64,000 nucleotides of DNA, from positions 1-64,000 of the forward strand of contig DATAUV010000012.1 of assembly GCA_036268075.1 (NCBI GenBank). The letters run 5' to 3'. Below the pieces are notes generated by a model. It had not been told where the DNA came from. It was given only the letters and a program-made list of their open reading frames with translations, and ran no database searches. The translations under genes and the position numbers were made by a program. This stretch comes from DATARH01 sp036268075 (GTDB lineage Bacteria > Pseudomonadota > Alphaproteobacteria > ATCC43930 > CGMCC-115725). This document shows positions 58,088 to 64,000 of the stretch, in pieces (position 1 is the first letter of the stretch; the number at the start of each line of letters is the position of its first letter).

Positions 58088-59230
58088 ATGCAATACAAGG
58101 TCATCTCGGCCGACTGCCACGTCGATCTGATCTGGCTGCCCCCCGATCTGTTCACGGCGAACGCGCCAGCCGCGATCAAGGACCGCATGCCGTATGTGAC
58201 CGACGGGCCGCGCGGGCGCGAGTGGGTGACGAAGAACGGGGCGACGTTCGGGCTCGACGCGGGGATGGGGTCGGCGGGGCGGAAATACGAGCCGGGCAAT
58301 ATCCACCGCTCGGACCGGATGGCTTCGACCGGGCTCTACGACGCCGAGCAGCAGAAGGTGCGGCGTCTGACCAACCCCACTCTCCGGCTGCAGGACCAGG
58401 ACCGCGACGGCGTCCAGGCCGAAATCCTCTATGGCATCCTCGGCGCCACCAACCGCCTCAACGACAACGAGGCGGCCGGGGCGATGCTGCGCATCTACAA
58501 CGAATGGCTGGCCGATTTCTGCTCAAAACAGCCCGAGCGCTATGGGGGGCTCGCCAACATCCCCAACCACGACCGCGACGAGGCGGTGGCCGAGGTCGAG
58601 CGCGTCGCCAAGCGCGGCAATGTGCGGGGGCTCGAAGTGGCGCGCCGGCACGACATGACGGCGCTGTGGGACCCGTGGTGGAACCCGGTGTGGGACGCGA
58701 TCGCCGCCAGTGGGTTGCCGGTGCATTTCCACACGATCGGCGGGCCGGGCCGCGACTTCTCCAAGCTCAGCGGCAAGACGCTGCTGGCCGCGCGCGCCGC
58801 GAGCATCTCCAGCTTTCAGATGCACATGGCCGACGTCTTGATGTCGATGATCTTTGCCGGGGTGCTGCACCACCGGCCGCAGATGAAGATGGTGATCGGC
58901 GAGGCCGGGACAGGCTGGATCCCCTATATCCTCGACCGCATGGACGCGGAGTGGGAGGACCAGTTCCGCGACCTCGACCTGACGATGAAGCCGAGCGAGT
59001 ACTGGAAGCGGCAGTGCTATGCCACCTACCAGAGCGACCCGGTCGGGGTGAAGCTGTTGGAGGAGCTCGGCGAGGACAACATCATGTGGGGCTCGGACTT
59101 CCCGCATCCCGACGGCATCTATCCGGATTCGCAGGAATATATCGAGAAGGAACTCGGCCACCTTCCCGCGGCGACCAAGCAGAAGATCGTCTGCGACAAC
59201 GCGGCAAAGCTGTACCGGTTCGTCAATTAG
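58088..59230 (+). CDS. Amidohydrolase family protein (ACMSD-like), paralogue 2
   Basis: A 380-residue paralogue of the gene at 31690: MQYKVISADCHVDL, GLPVHFHTIGGPGRD, MWGSDFPHPDGIYPDSQEYIEKEL and CDNAAKLYRFVN. The metal motif is H-x-D where ACMSD has H-x-H. Members decarboxylate or hydrolyse ring-derived acids; inside this block it could act on an extradiol cleavage product. GAGGGAAGGG precedes the ATG. It converges with the degenerate hydrolase gene at its stop. Confidence 0.9.
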   Translation: MQYKVISADCHVDLIWLPPDLFTANAPAAIKDRMPYVTDGPRGREWVTKNGATFGLDAGMGSAGRKYEPGNIHRSDRMASTGLYDAEQQKVRRLTNPTLRLQDQDRDGVQAEILYGILGATNRLNDNEAAGAMLRIYNEWLADFCSKQPERYGGLANIPNHDRDEAVAEVERVAKRGNVRGLEVARRHDMTALWDPWWNPVWDAIAASGLPVHFHTIGGPGRDFSKLSGKTLLAARAASISSFQMHMADVLMSMIFAGVLHHRPQMKMVIGEAGTGWIPYILDRMDAEWEDQFRDLDLTMKPSEYWKRQCYATYQSDPVGVKLLEELGEDNIMWGSDFPHPDGIYPDSQEYIEKELGHLPAATKQKIVCDNAAKLYRFVN

Positions 59231-60079
59231 TCAGCGATAGGCGACCCACCCCGCATTCGTCGAAGGCGCGGCGGGCTCGCGCGAGTGTCGGATCGGCTGC
59301 GGCGGCGGGATCGGGGCGGCGGCCGGCAGCCGGTCGATGAAACTCGCGACCGCGAGGTTGAAGGCGCGAGGTTGATCGATATTGGAGATCGCGCCGGCGC
59401 CCTGGATCACGACGCGGCGCGCGCCCGGGATCATCGCGGTCATCACGTTGGCGGCGGCGAAATGCTCGCTGTCATCGCTGCCGACCACGATCAGCGTCGG
59501 CACCGCGACCGTCGGCAGCAAATCGACCAGCAGCGCATCGTGCTGCACCAGCATGCCGCGCGCCGCGCAGGCGAGGCCGAGCGCCGAGCGGTGCACGGCA
59601 AAGCGCACCTCGCGCCCGCGGCCAAGCGCCTCCAGCCCCTTCACCTCCAGGCTGTGGGCGCGGGAATTGGCGCGGAAATTCGAGGCCGTCCGCGCCTCAT
59701 AATGACGAAATCCGGGGGTGGCGCCGCACAGCACCAGCGCCTCGGTCCGCTCCGGATGATCGACATGGAACGCGAGAGACATCCGCCCGCCGAGGCCGAT
59801 CCCGCCGACCACCGCGCGCTCGACATCGCATGCGTCGAGGATCGCCGCCATGTCGCCAATTGTCAGCGCCTGGGAATAGGCGGCGGGATCGACCGGGTCG
59901 GCCGACCCGCCATGCCCCCGCAAATCCCACAGGATGACCCGGTGGCGGTCGGCGAAATGGGCGACCTGGCGGTCCCACATCCGCATCGTCGCACCATAGC
60001 TGTGCGACAGCAGAAGCGCCGGGCCCCTTCCGTGAACCTCGTACCGCAGAGCGACGCCATCCCGATCGATGAACGGCAA
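59231..60079 (-). CDS. Alpha/beta-hydrolase-fold protein lacking the catalytic Ser and His
   Basis: A 282-residue protein with clear alpha/beta hydrolase strands: LLLSHSYGATMRMWDRQVAHFADRHRVILWDLRGHG, VGGIGLGGRMSLAFHVDHPERTEALVLCG and LIVVGSDDSEHFAAANVMTAMIPGARRVVIQGAG. The nucleophile elbow is GIGLG, giving Gly95 instead of Ser. The His expected after GAG is Ala230. Asp203 remains. It therefore cannot use the usual triad and may be a binding protein, a cofactor-free enzyme or a decaying gene. It lies antisense between paralogue 2 and the FAH gene. Confidence 0.85.
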   Translation of the reverse strand: MPFIDRDGVALRYEVHGRGPALLLSHSYGATMRMWDRQVAHFADRHRVILWDLRGHGGSADPVDPAAYSQALTIGDMAAILDACDVERAVVGGIGLGGRMSLAFHVDHPERTEALVLCGATPGFRHYEARTASNFRANSRAHSLEVKGLEALGRGREVRFAVHRSALGLACAARGMLVQHDALLVDLLPTVAVPTLIVVGSDDSEHFAAANVMTAMIPGARRVVIQGAGAISNIDQPRAFNLAVASFIDRLPAAAPIPPPQPIRHSREPAAPSTNAGWVAYR

Positions 60080-60175
60080 TCGTTTCCTCCCAAGTCTCGG
60101 CCGCCAGCACTGGCGGCGACTTAATAGGCTCGGCTATAGTCGCGCAAACTCTCCCCGGACATAGGAGCTCAACCG

Positions 60176-60961
60176 ATGCGCTGGCTACGATATGAGGCCG
60201 ATGGGCAGGAATACTACGGGATCATCGAAGGAAATATGGTTAACGAAGTAAAAGGTGACCCGTTTATCGGATACGAGATGACACAGACGCGGCGAAAACT
60301 CGCCGACGTGAAGTTTCTGGTGCCGGTCGTGCCGAAGACGTTTTACGCGGCGGGACTCAATTACGTCGAGCACATCACCGAGATGGCGGCGAAGCGCGGC
60401 GAGAAGCCGAATATCCCGCCCGCCGCCGATGTCGGGTATCGCGCCAACAACGCGCTGATCGCGCATGGCGAGAATATCGTGATCCCGCACGACGCCGGCG
60501 AACTCGTGCAATACGAAGGCGAGCTGGTCGCGGTGATCGGCACCAAGGCGAAATATCTGAGCGAAAGCGAGGCGCTTTCCTGCGTGCTCGGCTGGACCAT
60601 CGGCAACGACATGAGCGAACGCACCTGGCAGCGCCAGGACCGCACGCTGTGGCGGGCCAAGAACACCGACACGTTCAAGCCGATGGGGCCGTGGATCGAA
60701 ACCGATTTCGACCTCGAAAAGGCGCGCACGATCGTCCGCGTCAACGGCGAGGTCACCGACGATTTCCAGACCAACCACATGCTCTACGGCGTCGCGACCT
60801 TTATCAGCCGCATGTCGCAATACCTGACGCTCTATCCCGGCGACGTGGTGTGGATGGGCACCGAGGGCTCGCCGAAAAACCTCAAGCACGGCGATGTGTG
60901 CGAGGTCGAGATCACCGGCATCGGAATCCTGCGGAACCCGCTGGTGAAAGAGAAGCGGTAG
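60176..60961 (+). CDS. Fumarylacetoacetate hydrolase family protein
   Basis: A 261-residue FAH-fold protein. The divalent-metal site is visible: YEGELVAVIG supplies two Glu and GNDMSERTWQ the Asp. FKPMGPWIET, DFQTNHMLYGVATFISRMSQYLTLYPGDVVWMGTEGSP follow as in the family. Members include 2-hydroxyhepta-dienedioate isomerases, oxalocrotonate decarboxylases, hydratases and acylpyruvases, i.e. late steps of meta-cleavage routes. It follows the dioxygenase-like and amidohydrolase genes, supporting a catabolic role. Confidence 0.92.
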   Translation: MRWLRYEADGQEYYGIIEGNMVNEVKGDPFIGYEMTQTRRKLADVKFLVPVVPKTFYAAGLNYVEHITEMAAKRGEKPNIPPAADVGYRANNALIAHGENIVIPHDAGELVQYEGELVAVIGTKAKYLSESEALSCVLGWTIGNDMSERTWQRQDRTLWRAKNTDTFKPMGPWIETDFDLEKARTIVRVNGEVTDDFQTNHMLYGVATFISRMSQYLTLYPGDVVWMGTEGSPKNLKHGDVCEVEITGIGILRNPLVKEKR

Positions 60962-60968
60962 GGAAACT

Positions 60969-61039
60969 GGACCGCGGGCGTCCCGCCCGCTCTTCAAAAA
61001 ATGCGGGCGGAAAAAATGCGGGCGGGACGCCCGCGGTCC
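60969..61039. repeat. GC-rich inverted repeat, third locus, with internal duplication
   Basis: Arms at 60969-60990 and 61018-61039 are exact inverse complements (22 bases) carrying the GCGGGCGTCCCGCCCGC core. Between them ATGCGGGCGGAAAAA is a partial extra copy of the right arm. It lies between the FAH and SDR genes, the third such element in the window. Confidence 0.9.
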
Positions 61040-61052
61040 AAGGGGATTGGCG

Positions 61053-61823
61053 ATGAAAGAACTCTTTGACCTCGACGGCAAGGTCGCCGTCATCACCGGG
61101 TCGTCGCGCGGCATCGGCCGGGCGATGGCGGAGATTTTCGCCGAGGCCGGCGCCAAGGTGGTGGTCTCCGGCCGCAACCTCGAACCCTGCGAGGAGGTCG
61201 TCGCGGCGATCGAGGCAAAGGGCGGCGAGGCGATCGCCGTCACCTGCCGCATCTCCGACAAGGCGCAATGCGAGAACCTCGTCGCCAAGGCCAACGAGGC
61301 CTATGGCCGCGTCGACATCATGGTGTGCAACGCCGCGATCAACCCGCATCACGGCCCGATCGACACGCTGACCGACGAGGCGTTCGAGCGGATGATGACC
61401 AACAATGTGCAAAGCAATTTCTGGTTCGCGAAGGCCGTCGCGCCGGGGATGCGCGAGCATGGCGGCGGCTCGATCATCTTCATCATCTCGGTGGCGGCGC
61501 TGCACGCCTCGCTGGAGCTGCCGATGTACGGGATCACCAAGGCAGCCGATTACGCGCTCGCCCGCAACCTCGCCGCGGCCTGGGGGCCGGACGGCATCCG
61601 CGTCAACTGCATCGCGCCCGGCCTCGTCGTGACCCAGTTCGCCCGCGTCCTCTACGAAGACCCCGAACGCCGCGCCCGCCGCGAAGCCGCCACCCCGCTG
61701 CGCCGGCTGGGCCAGCCGGAAGACATCGCCGGCCCCGCCCTGCTGCTCGCGTCGAACGCGGGGGCCTTCATCACCGGGCAGATCATCACCGTCGATGGCG
61801 GGACGACGATCCAGAGCCGCTAA
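61053..61823 (+). CDS. SDR family oxidoreductase
   Basis: A 256-residue classical short-chain dehydrogenase. The cofactor motif is TGSSRGIG, followed by NAAINPHHGPI. The catalytic residues are Ser in IIFIISVAALHAS and the YGITK Tyr/Lys pair, and PG(L)VVTQFARVLYEDP plus FITGQIITVDGGTTI complete the family pattern. The Arg in VVSGRNLE after strand 2 suggests NADP(H). The ATG at 61053 follows AAGGGG. It may be the last enzyme of the catabolic block. It overlaps the facing lipoprotein gene by four bases. Confidence 0.93.
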   Translation: MKELFDLDGKVAVITGSSRGIGRAMAEIFAEAGAKVVVSGRNLEPCEEVVAAIEAKGGEAIAVTCRISDKAQCENLVAKANEAYGRVDIMVCNAAINPHHGPIDTLTDEAFERMMTNNVQSNFWFAKAVAPGMREHGGGSIIFIISVAALHASLELPMYGITKAADYALARNLAAAWGPDGIRVNCIAPGLVVTQFARVLYEDPERRARREAATPLRRLGQPEDIAGPALLLASNAGAFITGQIITVDGGTTIQSR

Positions 61824-62548
61824 TGCGGCGCGGCGACGACCGGCTGTAGCGTCTGCGTCGTCACGGTCGGCGGGGCGCCGAGGGTGTAGCTGGCGGTGAA
61901 CGGCAGGTTCTTCGTGTACTGGGCGAGGAAATCGCTGACCGCGGCGATCGGGGTTTGCGGCACGTAGACGACGTCGAAGGATTTGAGCAGCGGGTCCTGC
62001 CCGCCCGCGCCGCCGAGATCACCGAGCGCGACCTGATAGGACACCAGCTTTCCGCCGGCGTCGCGGCGGAGCAGCAGGATGTCGCCGGTCTTGGCCCCGG
62101 TCTTGGCGCCGCCGGCGCGGGCGATGGCACGAGCGACAGTCAGCGGCACCTCGCTGCGGACAAGGCCCGGCCGCGCCACCCAGCCATCGACATACACCGT
62201 TTCCGGCGCGTAGCTGCGCACCGTCACCGACATCTCGGGATCGCGAATCTTCACGCTGAAGCGCTGCTTGAGCCGTGCCGTCGCCTCCGGCACGGTCAGC
62301 CCGCCGAGCAGCACCGGGCCGAGCAATTTGGGCGAGGCGTAGCCGTCGGCGCCGATCGTGACGCGGTCGTTGAGGTCGGGCGAATACGGAAAGCGGACCT
62401 CGATCACCTCGTTCGGCGCGAGGGTATGCTCGGCGGTCAGCGGCACCCCGCCGGGCACGACACCCTCGGCCGCCATCGGCGGCGCGTGCGGCGACGAGCA
62501 GGCGGCGAGCACGAATGTCAGGATCAGGGCGACAACGCGAAATATCAT
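61820..62548 (-). CDS. Polysaccharide export (Wza-like) outer-membrane lipoprotein
   Basis: A 242-residue lipoprotein: signal and lipobox VLAACSS, then a Poly_export (PES) domain with AEHTLAPNEVIEVRFPYSPDLNDRVTIGADGYASPKLLGPVLLGGLTVPEATARLKQRF and an SLBB-like domain with VDGWVARPGLVRSEVPLTVARAIARAGGA. It is shorter than E. coli Wza (about 380) because it has a single SLBB-like domain. No Wzc, Wzx or glycosyltransferase genes adjoin it, so its substrate is unclear. It is followed by convergent SDR. Confidence 0.87.
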   Translation of the reverse strand: MIFRVVALILTFVLAACSSPHAPPMAAEGVVPGGVPLTAEHTLAPNEVIEVRFPYSPDLNDRVTIGADGYASPKLLGPVLLGGLTVPEATARLKQRFSVKIRDPEMSVTVRSYAPETVYVDGWVARPGLVRSEVPLTVARAIARAGGAKTGAKTGDILLLRRDAGGKLVSYQVALGDLGGAGGQDPLLKSFDVVYVPQTPIAAVSDFLAQYTKNLPFTASYTLGAPPTVTTQTLQPVVAAPH

Positions 62549-62574
62549 TGGCGCGATCTGCCCGAAGCAGGGGT

Positions 62575-62796
62575 TTATCGATCCACGACGGAGAGCACCG
62601 CCTTGTCGGCCTCTGCGACTCGGACGATCTTGTAGGCTCGCGGGCCCTCGGCCGGCTTGTAGCCCAGCGTCAAGGTCCAGAACCCGATATGATCGTCCCA
62701 CAGAAACTCCTCGAGGCGGAGATCCTTGAGCGGGGTTTCGGCGAACAGGGCGGCAAGGTGCTGCTTGGCGGCCGCGACCGCCTCTCCGACATTCAT
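62575..62796 (-). CDS. Small uncharacterised protein
   Basis: A 73-residue soluble protein: MNVGEAVAAAKQHLAALFAE, LRLEEFLWDDHIGFWTLTLGY and PRAYKIVRVAEADKAVLSVVDR. An N-terminal helix is followed by an antiparallel sheet, a layout like short conserved bacterial proteins with a WxVTxG strand. ATGGAGC-poor context, but GAGGAGCG lies upstream of the ATG. It precedes the lipoprotein gene by 26 bases on the same strand. Function unknown. Confidence 0.7.
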   Translation of the reverse strand: MNVGEAVAAAKQHLAALFAETPLKDLRLEEFLWDDHIGFWTLTLGYKPAEGPRAYKIVRVAEADKAVLSVVDR

Positions 62797-62838
62797 CGAT
62801 CGCTCCTCAAGGTTCGCACGCCACTCATAGCACAGGGC

Positions 62839-63672
62839 CTACAACATCCCGAGCGGGGTGCGGCGGGCCGGCGGCGGGAAGGCGCGGTCGAGGGTGGCGA
62901 GGTCGGCGTCGGTCAGGGTGAGGTCGGGCGCGTTCAGGTTTTCACGCAGATGCGGTTCCTGCCGCGCCTTGGGGATGACGATCATCCCTTCCTGGCGCAA
63001 TAGCCAGGCGAGGGCGACTTGGGCCGGGGTCGCGTTACGCCGGGCGGCGACCTCCGCGAGGCCCTTGTGGCCGAGCATGCGGCCCTGCTCGATCGGCGAA
63101 TAGGCCATGATCGGGATGCCGTGCTCGCGGCACCACGGGATGAGGTCGTATTCGGGGCCGCGCCGGGTGAGGTTATAGAGGATCTGGTTGGCGGCGACGG
63201 TCTTGCCGCCCGCCAGCGCATGCCATTCCCGCATGTCGTCGAGGCCAAAATTGCTGACGCCGTGATGGCGGATCTTGCCGTCGCGCTGGAGCTTGTCGAA
63301 TGCGGCGAGCGTCTCGGCGAACGGGTGCGAACCGCGCCAGTGCAGGAGATACAGGTCGATCCGGTCGGTCTTGAGCCGCCGCAGGCTCTGCTCGCAGGCC
63401 TCGATCGTGCCCTTTAGCGAGGCGTTGTGCGGCAGCACCTTGCTGACGATGAACTGGCCGTCGCGGTTCTGGCCGACGGCGCGGGCGACGATCTCCTCGG
63501 CGGCGCCATTGCCGTACATCTCGGCCGTGTCGATCAGTTTGAGCCCGAGCTCGATGCCGAGGCGCAGCGACGCCTCCTCCTCGTCGGCGTGGCGGCGGTT
63601 CTCGCCCATATGCCAGGTGCCCTGTCCGAAGGCCGGCATCTTGTCGCCACCGGACAGCGTCACATCGCTCAT
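62839..63672 (-). CDS. Aldo/keto reductase
   Basis: A 277-residue NADPH-dependent TIM-barrel reductase with the complete tetrad: Asp48 and Tyr53 in IDTAEMYGNG, Lys78 in IVSKVLP and His111 in LYLLHWRG. Later landmarks are HGVSNFGLDDM, NQILYNLTRRGPEYDLIPWC and IVIPKARQEPHLREN. I choose the ATG at 63672 because GGGAGG lies six bases upstream; an ATG at 63678 overlaps the preceding stop. It follows rsmD closely. Confidence 0.93.
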   Translation of the reverse strand: MSDVTLSGGDKMPAFGQGTWHMGENRRHADEEEASLRLGIELGLKLIDTAEMYGNGAAEEIVARAVGQNRDGQFIVSKVLPHNASLKGTIEACEQSLRRLKTDRIDLYLLHWRGSHPFAETLAAFDKLQRDGKIRHHGVSNFGLDDMREWHALAGGKTVAANQILYNLTRRGPEYDLIPWCREHGIPIMAYSPIEQGRMLGHKGLAEVAARRNATPAQVALAWLLRQEGMIVIPKARQEPHLRENLNAPDLTLTDADLATLDRAFPPPARRTPLGML

Positions 63673-63674
63673 CC

Positions 63675-64000
63675 TCATCCTCCCGTGCGGCGCAGGAACA
63701 CCAGCCGCGCCGCGCCATAGACCCGCGTGTCGAGGAGTGCGAAGCCCTCGGGCGGGTCGAGCTGCTCCGCCGCCGCAATCTCGACCACCGCGAGCGCGTT
63801 CGGCAACAGCCAGCGCGACGCGGCGAGCGCGGTCAGCGAGGCGGCGGCGAGCCCGCTGCCGTAGGGCGGGTCGAGAAACGCGACCGCGCCCTGGAACGGC
63901 GCCAGCGGCGGTCTGGTCGCGTCGCCGCGCAGGATCTGCGCGCGATCGTCCTCGCCGAGCGTCGCGATGTTGCGGCGGAGCGCGGCGAGCGCGTCGCGAT
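63675..64000 (-). CDS. rsmD: 16S rRNA guanine-N2 methyltransferase RsmD, C-terminal part
   Basis: The open frame runs from the window edge to a TGA at 63675 and gives the last 108 or so residues of an RsmD-type enzyme, which methylates G966 of 16S rRNA. The diagnostic catalytic motif DPPYGSGLAAASLTAL is present, followed by WLLPNALAVVEIAAAE and TRVYGAARLVFLRR. The N-terminal half with the SAM-binding loop lies beyond the right edge. The stop overlaps one possible start of the aldo/keto reductase gene. Confidence 0.88.
   Translation of the reverse strand, partial: RDALAALRRNIATLGEDDRAQILRGDATRPPLAPFQGAVAFLDPPYGSGLAAASLTALAASRWLLPNALAVVEIAAAEQLDPPEGFALLDTRVYGAARLVFLRRTGG

Overview
The window looks like a chromosomal segment of a GC-rich soil or freshwater alphaproteobacterium. 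The block MoxR / DUF58 / BatA-DUF4159 / DUF1285 / NUDIX / DUF6111 / CCA-transferase is typical of that class. Rhodospirillales-like or Rhizobiales-like chemoheterotrophs best fit the many LLM flavoproteins, CoA-transferase, acyl-CoA dehydrogenase, amidohydrolases and tandem ABC_sub_bind proteins. The order is inferred, not proven. No rRNA, tRNA, CRISPR array, transposase or integrase was recognised. Coding density is very high and no gene-free stretch exceeds about 300 bases. Gaps hold repeats, promoters or nothing recognisable.

Layout. 1-2245: acyl-CoA dehydrogenase and phosphatidylserine decarboxylase, separated and flanked by palindromic repeats. 2246-8969 (minus): a four-gene MoxR-DUF58-BatA/DUF4159-vWA membrane module, divergent from 9025-11728 (DUF1285, CoA pyrophosphatase, DUF6111, CCA-adding enzyme). 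11752-15264: TetR regulator divergent from an EmrAB-type pump, with a long perfect palindrome between them. 15353-21879: amidohydrolase, RibD-like reductase, VOC protein, then a luciferase/CMD/alkylhydroperoxidase set facing a TauD-LLM sulfonate-type pair with a truncated signal-peptide gene at the junction. 21958-26657: DUF4142 plus large catalase, and an alpha/beta hydrolase-LLM pair. 26865-31179: a lone molybdenum hydroxylase large subunit followed by a glycosyltransferase-methyltransferase fusion.

31195-39639: a small membrane protein, an amidohydrolase, then type III polyketide synthase plus ICMT-type methyltransferase, MarR plus membrane fusion protein, NodT outer-membrane channel, tungstate-type permease and binding protein without an ATPase, and a 55-residue secreted His/Trp-rich protein. 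39726-46108: LLM-MaoC pair, RlmA-like rRNA methyltransferase, HIBADH-family dehydrogenase, VOC protein, a VapBC pair and a CaiB-type CoA-transferase. 46298-54580: glutamate synthase, with gltB and gltD separated by two ABC_sub_bind genes. 54582-55266: a second toxin-antitoxin pair.

55324-61823 is the most pathway-like accessory block: an extradiol-dioxygenase-like protein, a formamidase-like hydrolase, an ACMSD-type amidohydrolase, an alpha/beta-hydrolase-fold protein lacking its catalytic Ser and His, an FAH-family protein and an SDR. It resembles an uncharacterised ring-cleavage pathway. The right end (61820-64000) holds a Wza-like lipoprotein, a small conserved-looking protein, an aldo/keto reductase and the C-terminal part of RsmD.

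The strongest leads for new biology are the catabolic block with altered active sites, the polyketide-methyltransferase-efflux block, the glycosyltransferase-methyltransferase fusion, and the tiny secreted His-rich protein facing a tungstate-binding-protein gene. None is proven by sequence alone.
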